Shown one piece after another: positions 13,699 to 24,944 of a stretch of DNA of 64,000 bases. Source of the DNA: Histoplasma ohiense (lineage: Eukaryota > Ascomycota > Eurotiomycetes > Onygenales > Ajellomycetaceae). A model generated the notes under the pieces. That model had not been told where the DNA came from. It saw only the letters and a program-made list of their open reading frames with translations, and searched no databases. A program made the translations under genes and the position numbers. The stretch's first letter is position 1, and every line of letters begins with the position of its first letter. The stretch is from the NCBI GenBank assembly GCA_017607445.1, contig JAEVHH010000001.1, positions 7,936,001-8,000,000 on the forward strand, read 5' to 3'.

Positions 13699-14156
13699 CA
13701 CTCATTAGTAATCAACTTACACAATCAACTCCCCTCCTGCACCCGCTCATTCCTGGCTGTTGTGACCTCATGTAACCCTCGATGTTCTTCCGCTCCGTGC
13801 TCCGCGCTTGCATAGTTTCTAACAATTCTTCCACATAGCTTCTTATGTTCTTCCACTCTGTGTTCCACACTTGTGTAGTCTCTAACAATTCTTCCGCATA
13901 GCCCTCAATGATTCCCCCACCCCACATTCCACACTCACATAGCTTCTAATGATTCTTACACATACCCCTTAATGTTCTTCCACTCCGCACTCCACTGTGG
14001 AGCGGCTTCTGATATTCTTCCGCCCCGAACTTTCCCCTATAAGAACCCCCTTCGTACGACCTTTTCTTCTGATTTCTTTTCTCTTTCTTTCCTTAATCAA
14101 TTCGTAATCTGTAATTAGAATAGTACCAAATCGTTAATCAAAGTACGCCCGTTACA
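13686..14156 (+). repeat. 3' LTR of family A copy 2 (471 bp)
   Basis: Same length and ends as the 5' LTR at 8212, with scattered CpG transitions that differ between the two LTRs. The two were therefore mutated independently after insertion. Confidence 0.92.
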
Positions 14157-14792
14157 ATTCTTTCTTCTACACAGATACAACTTAGAGATTCTGAACTTCT
14201 CTGAGACTTCCCAAGAAACCACACACACCCACAGCCTCATACAGATGGCAGAGAATATCATGAGCAAGTTGAAGAAAGTCTGTGAATGAGCAGAAGCTTC
14301 AATGATCAGTATTTAACAAAATTATGAGAATCAAATAAACATCAGAAGAAGTTCTGCAATTCAATATCATATAGAAAATAAAGTCTGACTAGATCTCAAA
14401 AATATAAAAACAGATCATCTCTTGCATACACTAGATTATCATCACATCAAATATACAGTGAAGAAAGTGCTAGACATACATGATTATCAACTCAACATCT
14501 CATCTGATATTCACAATATCTTTCATATGAACCTGCTCTGACCCACAGCTGAGGATCCATTCCCCTCACAGAGAACCTTCAATTGACAGCCACTCATCAT
14601 TGTAGAAGAAGACAATGAACTCAAGTGGAAAATTGAAGCAATTCTTGATGATAGAATCAATCACCATCACTGCAAATATCTCATCAAATGAGTAGAATAC
14701 AATTGTTCAATCTGGGAATCTGTGTCTGTCTTGAAGAACACCACCACCCTTGACATCTATGAGTCCTCACTCACCTCAGTAGAAGGGGATAA
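14157..14792 (+). pseudogene. Family A copy 1, integrase C-terminus and chromodomain (right part)
   Basis: Continues copy 1 after the nested copy 2. The segment aligns with 54439-55066 of copy 3: the GPY/F module, the NLL-P-AEDPFPS linker and the chromodomain, all heavily mutated with TGA in place of TGG and CGA. The first five bases are the second copy of the ATTCT duplication. Confidence 0.88.
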
Positions 14793-15326
14793 TGTGATGA
14801 GTTAGCATTCATTAGTAATTAACTTACACAATCAACTCCTCTTCTGCATTCACTTGTTTCTGATCATTGTGATCTTATGTAATTCTCAATGTTCTTTCAC
14901 TCTGTGCTCTGCACTTATATAGTTTCTAATAATTCTTTTGTGTAGCTTTTAACATTCTTCCACTCTGTGCTCTGCACTTGTATAGTCTCTAATAATTCTT
15001 CTATGTAGCTTCTTACATTCTTCTGCTCTGTGTTCTGCACTCATATAGTCTCTAACAATTCTTCTGCATAGCTCTCAATGATTTCTTCATTTCACATTCC
15101 ACACTTGTATAGCTTCTAATGATTCTTATGTGTATCTCTTAATGTTCTTCCACTTCATACTCCACTGTGGAGTGGCTTCTGATATTCTTTCATTCTGAAC
15201 TTTTCTCTATAAGAACCTTCTTTGTATGATCTTTTCTTCTGATTTCTTTTCTCTTTCTTTTCTTAATCAATTTGTAATCTGTAATTAGGATAGTACCAAA
15301 TCGTTAATCGAAGTACGCCCGTTACA
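14793..15326 (+). repeat. 3' LTR of family A copy 1 (534 bp)
   Basis: Starts TGTGATGAG and ends GTTACA. Length is 597 minus 63 bp, one repeat unit less than copy 3. Nearly all CpG is lost, except in the last ~50 bp (about 15280-15326), which match the unmutated copy 3 sequence. Confidence 0.9.
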
Positions 15327-17183
15327 AATAGAAAACCAACTATTTCTAAATCTTATAGAGTGATATCTCTGCTGAATTGCCTGGGAAAAATTCTGGAAAA
15401 GATAATTGCCACTAGATTGTCTTTTCTATCTGCTACTACTGATCTATTATATGATGATCAAATGAGAAGTAGAAAGCAAAACTCAGCAATTGATGCAGTT
15501 CTCTCTGTAGTTCATGATATTCAACTTGCAAAGAATGAAAAAATGGTTACAACTGCAATGTTTATTGATATAAAAGATGCATTTGATTGTGTTTCACTTT
15601 CTCAAATGATCAATACTTTGATAGAACTGAGAATGCCAAAGTCTCTCATTAAGTGAGTTATCTATTTTATGTCAAAAAGAACTATCCAGTTGCTTTTTGA
15701 TGGAATGAAACAAGATATAACAGATATTGAGATAGGAGTTCCTCAGAGTTCCCCAGTCTCACCCATTTTGTTTGCTATATTTGTTAAGTTTCTATTTATT
15801 GATAGACAAATGGCAATTATGGTGAGAACTCCAAGCTATGTGGATGATTTAGACCCAGTTGTAAGCTCAGAATCAATTGTGAATAACTGCAATTTGATTG
15901 AGCAAGCAGCAACTGAAATGATTGAAAAAGCAAAATCAAAAAACATTGTTTTTGATATGGATAAAACTGAATTAATTCACTTTTATCCAAATTTCAGAGA
16001 AAAAGATACTGAAGTTAAGCTTTTAAATCATTCAATTAAATCTAAAAACTCAGTTAGATGGCTTGGTGTTTGGTTAGATTCTCAATTGAATTTTAAATCT
16101 CATGTGCAAATAAAAACTGCAAATGCTGAAAGAATTTTAAACAGTATATTGAGACTTTCAAATACTGAAAGAGGTCTGACATTTCAAGCAATGAGACAAT
16201 TATATATTGTCTGTGTGACCTCTGTTTCAGATTATGCAGTTCAGGTGTGGTGGAGAGGTCAAAAACACTTTATAGAAAGATTTCAAAAACTTCAAAACTT
16301 AGTTTTAAGAAAGATCTTAGAAGTATTCAAAACTACTCCAATTAAAGCTATAGAAATTGAAGCCTCTATTTCTCCACCACAAGTGAGATTTGATAAAATC
16401 TGTATGAATTATGCTCTCAGAATTATGAAGCTATATTCACATCATTCTATTAGAAAGAGAGTTTCAAGTTCTTTTTCAAATGAATCAAATGGATTAGAAT
16501 TAGATTGGGAACTTTATCTTGATTGAAATGAAACTGATTTATCTGAAAATTCAAGTTCTTTACAAAGAAGAAGAATACCATCTCAGCTATTTAGAATTTG
16601 CTCAATGGTTAAGAACTGTTTCTCTAGTTTAAATGTAGAGAGAATAGCTATTGAAAATCTCTCTCCTTGAAAGAAAAGTCTTGATAATCTTGTTGATTTA
16701 AATGTTAGTCAACTTTCAAAAGAAGATCAGACTCAAGAACATTTAAAGCTTTTGAAACAAATGAAAAATAAAGCAATTCTTATATACACTGATGGCTCAA
16801 AATGTGAGAAAACAGGCAATCTTGGAGCTGGAATAGCATATTCAGAAAATGATAAAAACTATATTCTTGCTTCTTGACAAATTGGAAAAGAGTCAGAAGT
16901 TTTTAATGCTGAATTATTTGCAATTTCAAGAGTTTTCAAATTGATTGAAATGAAGATTGAACAATGGAAAAGATTTGAGCATATTTGAATATTCTCTGAT
17001 AGTCAAGCAGAGTTTAAAAGACTTCAAAGTAATAAAATCAGCAGTGAACAGTCAATGCTAGAGCTGATTTTGAAAAGTCTTCAAAATATTCAAAGAAAAA
17101 TCTCATTCAATTGTTCTATTCATCTTCACTGAGTGCCTGCTCACATGGGTATATATGGCAATGAAATGGCTGATAGAGCTGCT
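15327..17183 (+). pseudogene. LINE-type (non-LTR) element: RT and RNase H part
   Basis: The reading frame opens in the RT with SYRVISLLNCLGKILEK, then D-x-KDAFD, the PQSSPVSPILF block and the catalytic YVDD (PSYVDDLDP) near 15838. A thumb region runs to 16526. A ribonuclease H domain follows at 16780-17180 (IYTDGSK, FNAELFAI, FSDSQAE, HMGIYGNEMADRAA). This layout is typical of fungal Tad/I-like LINEs. Stops are TGA where Trp is expected. The 5' part is cut off by family A copy 1; the C-terminus resumes at 22452. Confidence 0.88.
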
Positions 17184-17210
17184 GTGGTAATTTCGGCTTA
17201 TTATTCTTCC
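17184..17210 (+). repeat. Left 27-bp terminal inverted repeat
   Basis: Starts GTGGTAATTTCGG and is the exact reverse complement of 22425-22451. It overlaps the last codons of the truncated gypsy pol frame (W-P-S-M-E-E then two stops, minus strand). Confidence 0.85.
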
Positions 17211-18661
17211 ATGCTTGGCCAGTATGCTCGACCTTCCAGAACACCCATAAGTCCTGGGCTCTCTAAGTGGCTGAACTCCTTGTGCATACAACTTACCAGG
17301 TCCTGTCGAAACTGGGGCTCAAGATACAGTGCCTCCGCGTAACTGAGGTCGTGGTAAAGCACAACATCCTTCTCTAACTTTGCAAGCTTGAATTTTGGAA
17401 GCATCTCTTCTATTATCTTCATCAGGCATTTATCAGCCGATACACTCCCATTCTTCAAGTGGGTGATCATGGCTTCCAATCACTCTGCCTCATCACAACC
17501 CCTCAGTGCTGTCAGTGTGAATTCTCTCTGTGCCACATTTGCTGGACCTTCTCTCATGAAGTCAGGTCTATGACTTATGGCATCTGGCATGATAGCATCC
17601 GCCCCCTTTCTGTATTTGATTTGAAGGTTGTATGCCTGGAACTCTGATATCCATTGTGCTAGCCACTTGGAGGGTTTGGTTGTCATTTGCAAATAAATGA
17701 GGCTTTTGTGGTCGGTGATCACCATTGTTGTATGCCCGTTGTTGATATATCAATCCCACAGGCCTAGTGTGTGTTTGATTGCTAGAAGTTTCTTCTCATG
17801 CACAGGATAGTTAAGCTCTGCACTCAACAGCTTTCAGCCATCATACACTACTGAGTGTAATTTATCATCCTCCCCCACTTGCAAGAGGGAGCACTCAATG
17901 GCCCATTCTGATGCATCAGTTTCAATTGTGAAGGGCTTCGTACAATCCGGTTGAACAAGCACTGGAGATGTTGTCATACATTCCCTAAGTTCAAGAAAGG
18001 CCTCTTTGCAGGAGGTGTTCCAGATGATTGAACAAAATTTCTTTTTGCAAAGCTCAGCATCTGTCTCTTTAAGAAGATCTGACAACAGAGCAGTGATTCA
18101 TGCAAAATCCTTTACAAACCTTCTGTAATAGAATGCCAGTTCTAAAAATTGGTGTACATGGTGTATGTTTCTAGGCCTTGGCCATTTTGTGATAACTTCT
18201 AGTTTTTTGGGGATTGGGTGTATGCGGCCCCCTCCCACGAGATGTCCCACAAACTCCAACTCCTTTGTACCAAACACACATTTCAATGGTTTGGCATAGA
18301 GCTTGTGCTCTGCCAGAGTTGTGAGCACCTGGTCCACATGTTGTAGGTGCTCTTTGTATGAGTTTGAAAAGATTAAGATATTGTCAAAGTATATGAGGCA
18401 CAATCGGCTGTTCTGTTTTGCAAGGATTGTATTCATTATTGTCTGAAAGGTTGCAGGGGTGTTTGTAAGTCCCATAGACATCACAAGAAATTCAAACTTT
18501 TTTCATTGTGTGTTAAACACTGTTTTGGGCACTGATAGTTCACCTACACAAATCTGCCAGTATCCTGCGAGTAGATCAATCTTTGTCAAGTATCAGGCAT
18601 TTTCTACCATATCTAGTTGTTGTTGGATTCATGGTAGTGGATATCCATTCTTTACAGTGAG
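17201..18661 (-). pseudogene. Gypsy B pol: RT, RNase H, truncated integrase
   Basis: Minus-strand blocks in order: RT from the MGLTNTPATFQ motif through YFDN (where YxDD is expected; FDNILIFS) at 18484-18098, RT connection and RNase H start (FTIETDASEWAI) at 18085-17834, RNase H end (VITDHKSL and the ADAIMPDAISHRPD tail) at 17725-17480, and the integrase zinc-binding start (HKEFSHLESPGL, AYWPSM) at 17479-17201. The integrase catalytic core is missing because the frame ends in the inverted repeat. Mutation is lighter here than in 19654-22380. Confidence 0.85.
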
Positions 18662-18666
18662 CTTAT

Positions 18667-18758
18667 TGTGGGACGTCTAAGTGGTTGTATTAGCATGTCG
18701 GCAGCTGAGGCATATATGTGCGGTGCGCTAGTCCGTGATAGGCAGCCTAGGGCCAACA
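18667..18758 (-). repeat. 3' LTR of T1 (92 bp)
   Basis: Identical over 92 bp to 19557-19648. It lies downstream of the polypurine tract in the minus sense. Confidence 0.92.
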
Positions 18759-18860
18759 CCTCCCCTCGGACTAGCAGCTGTACAGATATCTATCTAGAAA
18801 TTCTATTATACATGAAATCAAATCAAATCAAATCAAATGAAATCAAATCTATCTATCCTT

Positions 18861-19397
18861 CTATCCTTCACCCTTTCGGCATCTGTGAGGCTTTGGTTTG
18901 TGGTAGTAGTATCGATGTTCAAGAGGTTCTCTGATAACAGTGGTGGTGGTGGTGGTGGTGATGGTGGTGGTGGTGGTATTCTTAATGATCAATCTCATCA
19001 TGGTGGTTCTTATAGAAGGTTCTTTGATGGTTCTCGCAGAGGGTTCTCTGATGGTTGGTTCTTCAGAGGGTTCTTCAGTAGATGAAGAAGTAGTGACAGT
19101 GACTTGTGTAGCCAGTTTCATCTCATCCTCCCCTTGTTTCATATTCTCTTGATCTCTTGACAGAGAATCAGAGTTTTCAGCTGATTTTTGTAAGGATTTT
19201 CCCATCCTTCTGTCCCAATATTCATTCATTCTCTTCAGACATTCATCTTGCTTTTTCAAATATTCATCCTGCTTTTTCAAATATTCCATCATCATCTGTA
19301 TCAAGGTATCGGTCGTTGTTGGGTCCGGTGACCCAGTGGTAGGTTCGTAGCTAGCTGGGGTATCCATCCCCATGGTAGCCTGAGTTCTAGGAGGCAT
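18861..19397 (-). CDS. Gag-like protein of T1, coiled coil plus Thr-rich tail
   Basis: The frame begins at the first ATG (MPPRTQATMGMD) and encodes 178 residues. Residues ~30-75 contain the repeated units EYLKKQDE/ECLKRMNE, a likely coiled coil. Then follow acidic repeats (EEPSEEPT-like, EPSARTIKEPS) and a poly-Thr run coded by an (ACC)n microsatellite. The tail is basic (HKPKPHRCRKGEG). The frame is open further upstream without an ATG (to about 19442). I see no zinc knuckle or enzyme domain. It may be the gag remnant of the autonomous parent. The T2 copy is broken by a stop. Confidence 0.6.
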   Translation of the reverse strand: MPPRTQATMGMDTPASYEPTTGSPDPTTTDTLIQMMMEYLKKQDEYLKKQDECLKRMNEYWDRRMGKSLQKSAENSDSLSRDQENMKQGEDEMKLATQVTVTTSSSTEEPSEEPTIREPSARTIKEPSIRTTMMRLIIKNTTTTTITTTTTTTVIREPLEHRYYYHKPKPHRCRKGEG

Positions 19398-19556
19398 TCT
19401 CCCCCCTATATCAATCAATTTATAATCTTTTCCCGCGATCAAAGCTCTTCTAGCCTTCGTCAGGATCCCTTCTGCTGATCAGCGTAGCAGCTCGCGAGAC
19501 GTTAGATGGGCAGTGGAAGGTTTTAATAAAAAAAACAAGCAATCCGGGTCATAACC

Positions 19557-19648
19557 TGTGGGACGTCTAAGTGGTTGTATTAGCATGTCGGCAGCTGAGG
19601 CATATATGTGCGGTGCGCTAGTCCGTGATAGGCAGCCTAGGGCCAACA
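19557..19648 (-). repeat. 5' LTR of T1 (92 bp)
   Basis: Identical to the other T1 LTR. The sequence following it in the minus sense (GGTTATGACCCGG) should be the primer-binding site, but I do not recognise a tRNA match. Confidence 0.92.
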
Positions 19649-19653
19649 CTTAT

Positions 19654-22380
19654 TGAGCGCCTGATAGTCGATGCATATACACCATTCTCCATTTGACTTC
19701 TTAGCAAATAGAACTGGGAAGCCTCATGCACTGAAGGATGGTCATATAAGACCCCTCTTCAACAACTCCTCTATCTGCCACTGTAATTCCTTGAGATGTG
19801 TTTGTGATAGAGGATATGTGTTGCAATTTATTGGTTTTACATCCCCCATATCAATCTCATGGACAAATTCTCTTTTGGATGGCAGAGAAGGCAGAAGGTT
19901 CATTCAGAAGATCTTCTTATGCTTTTCAAACAGTGTCTTCATACACATTTTGTTTTTCAAATCTTTCACAGACAGCAGTTCTTTTGCCTCAGATTCTTTT
20001 ATGATGTATAGAATACTCTGAATCAAAGGTTTATACAGCACTCACTTCACTTGATGTTGAGTGATGAGATTCAAGTCTTCCATCTCTGATGTGTGGAATC
20101 TGTGCCTCATATTCATGGATAAGATTGTATGAATTTGATTCTTACAATCTGTCAACTGTATGTGATATGTACATCAATGAATTTGGGGATCATACTTCTG
20201 AAATCAATCAAGCCTCAAGATCAGATTGTATTCTACATCTGAGAGCATGCACACTCAGATGCAGCAAGACCATTTCTCAAAGTGCAAGAGCATCTTTACC
20301 CTTGTGAGTGAGATAAGATAATGATTGTTTGGAAGCTTTACTCATTTAGATTTCTCCATCCATCATACATCAGACAATTGTTTTAACATATGATCATCAA
20401 TGTACTTCATTGAAGTGTCTGTGTTCAATAACACCTTTGCTGTCACTTCTCTTTTCCATCTCAGATATTCTCTATACATCAGTGTATTCAGTTCTACAGT
20501 ATTCAGATGTTTGTTCACTTTCTCTTCTACACTCACCTCTTCATCTCTCTTCTGTTTAGCTCTCATAGAATCCAGAGAATCATCTAACACAGACAACTCA
20601 TCTACTTCAGAGGTCTTTAGTAGTTGATCAACAAGCATCTCTGATTCTGCTGATCTCTCTAGTTTTTTGACTCCTTCTCTTGAGAGTGATTACAGCAATC
20701 TCTTACATTATGATTCTGTCAGCTGCAGTGAAAGCACACTCTGTATTCACAACATCAGACTACCCACTCTGACAAATTCTTCTTGGAGGGGTTCAGAGCT
20801 CTCACAATAGTATTGAGATCAATATCCATCATATCTGAGTGTCTTGATGATGGAGTGGTGGATGTAGATGTGGATCTCCTTGCATTTGTCTGCACCCCCA
20901 CTGCTTGCTTTCACAGCTTGCTTGCTTATTCCCTTGAGAGTAGTGTTTCATACATTTCCTCCACCGTCTGTGGCTGTGGGTTAAGACACTTCCACTTGGT
21001 GTATAGGTTGGTATCTAAGCTGTGTATGAAGATTTGTAGACAGAAAGATGTTGGAAGCTCTTGATTCATCACAAGATAACACAAGCTGAAATGAATGTAG
21101 TATGATGTGAGGTCTTCTTCTTGCTTGCATTCTACAAAGCATTCATAACATTTGTCTTTGGCATCTAGTTTCTCAAAGTTATGCAGAATCCATCTTGCAA
21201 AATCATTTCACTTTCATGATAACTCATACTTGTCAGACACTTCTGTGTTCAACTTCTCAGCTGTTATTCAAAGAGATCTAGCTTTTCTCTTGAGAATAGA
21301 TGCTGCACACAAGATCTGCTGTAATTCAGTGAATTGTCATTCTGTGAGCTCACACTCCATGTGATAGTGTGAATGCATCTGATCCAACCAGTTGAGAGCG
21401 GCGTCGTTCTTACACTCACCATCAAAGCATGGTGGGTTAGGTAGGTCGCCTGGCTTGATATATTTCATGATGATTGATGTATTCTCAGGGAACACTGTTC
21501 GTGCTGCGTATGCTGGGTCAGAGTTGTTAGATGGGGTGTTGATGTTCAGAGAGTTGATTAAGCTACACAGTGGGATCTTGAGCATTGCTGGACATTTGAT
21601 CTCAAGACATATGTGCTTCAGTTCTCAGCACAGATCAGTCATCTGAGCATCTCACTTGTTTCTGACATTTGTGAGGCTATCTGCAAAGCTCACAGCATTC
21701 ACTGCTCATTGCTGAGCAGCTTCCACACACTGACATTCCTTCTGCATCTCAAGCTCTGTTTGGTAAAGATTACACATTGTCAATATCTCCTCCAACAAGG
21801 TGTTGTGGATGAGAAGCTTGTTGTTCTCAGATGCAAGAGCTGCTGCTCTATGTACTGCTTCTCATAGACCTTCAGAAATCAGTTGCATTTCATTCAGTTC
21901 AGGTACAAGGGATGGGTGTTGGTTGAAGATGTTCATGATGATTATCATCAGTCATACACTTTTCTCTATGTCTTAAGAATATCATTTGTAGTTGATTTCT
22001 TGTTGATATCTTCTTGATCATACAACTGACTGACTCCTTCTTAAGCTTGCAAGTAGGATGATTCTTTGAACTGTTGTCCATCTCTACACCATCTTTCTAC
22101 ACCCTCAGCTCACCTCATGTATGGCAGTGAGTTGTCTGCTACCAATTTTGCAATTGGAAGTGTTCTGACTTCACTGCTCATTTGTACAATCGAGCTCTAG
22201 AGTGTAGAGATGACCATACTGGCATGATAACTACAACTCACATTGTAGATGGAATTATCACACCTCCAGGAGTGTATGCTCTCTTTGGTTTAGACATGCT
22301 ATCAGATGTAGTTCAAAGATTGCTTAAGCTGTTCAAAGCTTCTAAGCTTTGCAGCTCTTCTTATATGAAATAACTAGTGC
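19654..22380 (-). pseudogene. Gypsy B gag, protease and N-terminal RT
   Basis: Gag is readable at 21585-20790: PPCFDGECKNDAALNWLDQMHSH, then W/L-rich capsid-like sequence. A CX2CX4HX4C zinc knuckle (CFHC...HNVRDC, with a TGA inside) lies at about 20745-20700. The protease segment (AKVLLNTDTSMKYIDDHML, where a D-T/S-G site is expected) is near 20440. RT begins before 20060 and reaches IDYQALNK at the T1 insertion point. Nonsense codons are frequent. Positions 22380-21900 contain no frame I can identify. Confidence 0.75.
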
Positions 22381-22381
22381 A

Positions 22382-22424
22382 GTAGCGTACGCCATCCTTA
22401 ATAATAGGGGGTGGCGTACGCCAC
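22382..22424. repeat. Palindromic hairpin next to the right inverted repeat
   Basis: Arms 22382-22397 and 22409-22424 can pair over 16 positions with one mismatch and one G-T pair, around an 11-nt loop. The right arm contains GTGGCGTACGCCAC, a perfect 14-nt palindrome by itself; the left arm differs from it by two transitions. It keeps CpG although the DNA next to it has none. Confidence 0.8.
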
Positions 22425-22451
22425 GGAAGAATAATAAGCCGAAATTACCAC
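22425..22451 (-). repeat. Right 27-bp terminal inverted repeat
   Basis: Exact inverted copy of 17184-17210, directly followed by the resumed LINE sequence (ACT then GCAAAAAAAGCAACT). Confidence 0.85.
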
Positions 22452-23365
22452 ACTGCAAAAAAAGCAACTGAATTAGAAATCTGCTTTCAAAGAATTGTAA
22501 CATGAGCTTTTATTAAGAGAAAAATAAGAGAATCATGTTTGCAAAAATGGCAAGATATCTGACTTATGCAAAGAAAAAGTGTGCATTACTCCAGATTTGA
22601 AACAAAGCCAAAGTGGAAAACTTGTTCAATAAAGTGTAAAAAGAAACTTTTTGCTACAATAATGCAGTTAAAGCTTGGGCATGGTTACTTCAAATCATAT
22701 TTAACAAAGTTTAGAGATGATTTAAGTAGTCTATGTTTAGATTGTCAGTTATATGAAAATCCAGAGCATCTTCTGTTACTTTGTGCAAAGTATTCAGAAT
22801 TGAGATTGAAACTGAGAAAGAAGTTTAAATTGAAACAATTAAATTTGAATCTGTTATTCAATACAGAAACTGGAAACAAGTTTTTAATTGAATATTTGAA
22901 AGAATCAAATATTGCTACAAGAGTTTGAATGAATTGTCTGTTAAAAATATTGAGATCAGATTTTCAATTTGATTTATTTTGATTTTACTTTTAGTCTTTC
23001 TTTTCATCTTGCTTTGAAGTCTCTCTTAAGTTGTTTATGATCAGTTTTAATTTGTTTTGAAAAGTTTGATTTGTTTTTTGTTGATGTTATAGTTGTTGTC
23101 AGTGATTTTTCTTTTCCTTGTTATAATAAAGCTGTCTTTTACAATGTTTATTTCTTTTGTTTTTAAACTAAGTTGTGTTGACTTGCTGACATTCTTTTGA
23201 TTTTGATTTCTTTGATTGAATAGTTTGAATAGTTGTTTGATTCTGGGCTGGAATTCTGATAATGCATGTTTTAAATTGTCTTTGTATATTAAATTATTCT
23301 TGAGTTGAAAAATCCTGAAGTGTTTCAGATAGATGTCATAGTCACTGACTGCATGCATCTATAAT
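22452..23365 (+). pseudogene. LINE-type element: C-terminal zinc domain and 3' UTR
   Basis: The frame resumes as KKATELEICFQR, continuing ADRAA at 17183. It reaches a cysteine-histidine motif (CLDC...PEHLLLLC, the C-terminal zinc domain usual after RNase H in fungal LINEs) at about 22738-22787. TGA codons interrupt it near 22500 and 22560, and the frame stops at 22928. From 22929 to 23365 the sequence is T-rich and non-coding, consistent with a 3' UTR. Confidence 0.82.
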
Positions 23366-23391
23366 TGAAGAATAATAATAATAATAATAAT
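23366..23391 (+). repeat. (AAT)n tail of the LINE-type element
   Basis: A run of AAT trinucleotides marks the 3' end of the LINE. The next base belongs to the integrase region of family A copy 4, so the LINE inserted into copy 4. Confidence 0.8.
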
Positions 23392-24944
23392 ATAGAAAGT
23401 TCTACATAATCAGATAAACTCTGTGTACATATCAATCAGTTCTGAGCTCAAGAATTCTCACTCAAAGAACAATGAAGACTAGTAGTAGAAGCAGATGAAT
23501 TCTGACAACAAATTACTGAAGTCATATAAAGTAAAGCATCTCAATTTCCCACAGATGTATACTCAAGAACAGATATTTCAGCATATTTGATTGACAATGA
23601 TAACTGCTTACACTTTCAAGATAGATGATGAGTTCTCAATTCAGAATCTCTATGAACACAGATCATACAAAAAATTCATAACTCATCAATAATTAAACAT
23701 TCAGACTATGAAATTATATACAATATCATCACTCAAAAATTCTACTGATCAGATATATTAAAAGATATACACTGATTCATATGCAACTGTGATCACTGCA
23801 GCTCAGTGACAGCATAATATGAATGCTGAAAAGAGATGCTGAAGTCTCTATCTATCTTCAACTGAATTTGATGTGATATAGCTATTGATTTTGCAGTTTT
23901 CTTATCTGAAAGCAGAGGTTCTATGAACATTCTAGTCATTGTCAACTGACTCAGCAAGAGTGTAATACTACAGTTCTGTGATAAGATGAATATCAAAGTA
24001 GTTGCAGATATCTTCATCAGAAGTCTGTTCTATCATATATATAATCTGTCTTTATTCATTGTGTCAGATGAAGACAGTCAATTCATCAGTGCACTCTGAG
24101 TCTGCATATATCAATTATTAAGAATTGAATGAAAGTTATCAATAGTGTATCACTCAGAGACTGATGAAGCTACTGAGAGAATAATATAAATAATAAAGAA
24201 CATTCTCTGTAAGTTCTGCAATTACACACAAGACAACTGAAGCAATCTGCTATCACACACTGAGATTGCAATTAATAGTTGAGATTTCATTACAACAGAT
24301 GTAAGCTCATTCTTTTTTCTATACAGATACAACTTAGAGATTCTGAACTTCTCTGAAACTTTTCAAGAAATCACATACATCCACAGCTCTATACAGACAG
24401 CAGAGAACATTGTGAGTAAATTGAAGAAAGTCTGTGAATGAGCAGAAACTTCAATAATCAGTATTCAGCAAAATTATAAGAATCAAATGAACATCAGAAA
24501 AAGTTCTGTGATCTGATATTATATAGAAGACAAAGTCTGACTGAATCTCAAGAATATAAGAATAGATTATCTTCTGTGTATACTAAATTATCATCATATC
24601 AAATATACAGTGAAGAAAGTGCTAGATATATATAATTATCAACTCAACATTTCATCTGATATGTATAACATCTTTCATACAAATCTGCTCTGATCTGTTG
24701 CTGAGAATTAATTCCTCTCACAGAGAATCTCTGATTGATAGTCATCTGTCATTGTAGAAGAAGACAATAAACTTGAGTGAGAAATCAAAGCAATTCTTGA
24801 TAATAGAATCAACTGCCATCACTGTGAATATCTCATTAAATGAGTAGAATATGATTGTCTGATCTGGGAATCTGTGTTCATCTTGAAGAATATTATCACT
24901 CTCAACATCTACAAGTTCTCACTCATCTCAGTAGAGGGGGATAA
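23392..24944 (+). pseudogene. Family A copy 4, integrase and chromodomain remnant
   Basis: Collinear with about 53517-55066 of copy 3 but the most heavily mutated of the family: essentially all CpG and most CC/GG are gone. The integrase HHCC and DDE regions and the chromodomain can be recognised only by comparison with copy 3. Its 5' part must lie beyond the LINE insertion, left of the window. Confidence 0.88.

Larger units (their letters stand above)
8212..14156 (+). mobile_element. Family A chromovirus copy 2, full-length, moderately mutated
   Basis: Two 471-bp LTRs (8212-8682 and 13686-14156) flank gag and pol collinear with copy 3. The target duplication ATTCT is present at 8207-8211 and 14157-14161, inside the integrase of copy 1, so this is a nested insertion of the family into itself. 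Its differences from copy 3 in the gag region I compared are nearly all CpG to TpG/CpA, and its nonsense codons are CGA-to-TGA. It is younger than copies 1 and 4. Confidence 0.95.
18667..19648 (-). mobile_element. Short non-autonomous LTR element T1 (TRIM-like, 982 bp)
   Basis: Two identical 92-bp direct repeats (18667-18758 and 19557-19648), each with TG...CA ends, bound 798 bp. A 5-bp duplication CTTAT flanks it (18662-18666 and 19649-19653). A purine tract (minus strand, 18770-18759) touches the 18667-18758 repeat, so the sense strand is minus. It interrupts the RT of gypsy B: the protein frame IDYQALNK continues into LTVKNGYPL across the insertion. A related copy T2 is at 39295-40263. Confidence 0.93.
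17184..22451. mobile_element. 5.3-kb insertion with 27-bp inverted ends carrying gypsy-like gag-pol (B)
   Basis: The LINE is interrupted by a block bounded by perfect 27-bp inverted repeats (17184-17210 and 22425-22451). Flanks GCT on the left and ACT on the right suggest a 3-bp duplication with one transition. The interior encodes, on the minus strand, a gypsy-type gag, protease, RT, RNase H and the start of an integrase. I see no direct LTRs. It could be an unusual retroelement, a DNA transposon that captured a gypsy fragment, or an LTR element whose LTRs were lost. Confidence 0.65.

Noticed and set aside
15360..17180. TGA read as tryptophan (alternative nuclear code)
   Set aside because: Comparison with copy 3 shows TGA arises from both TGG and CGA, and TGA is used as a normal stop (for example at 37940). 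Mutation explains it.
22382..22451. Helitron 3' end (hairpin near a terminus)
   Set aside because: No CTRR end follows the hairpin, both ends form an inverted repeat, and no Rep/helicase frame is present.
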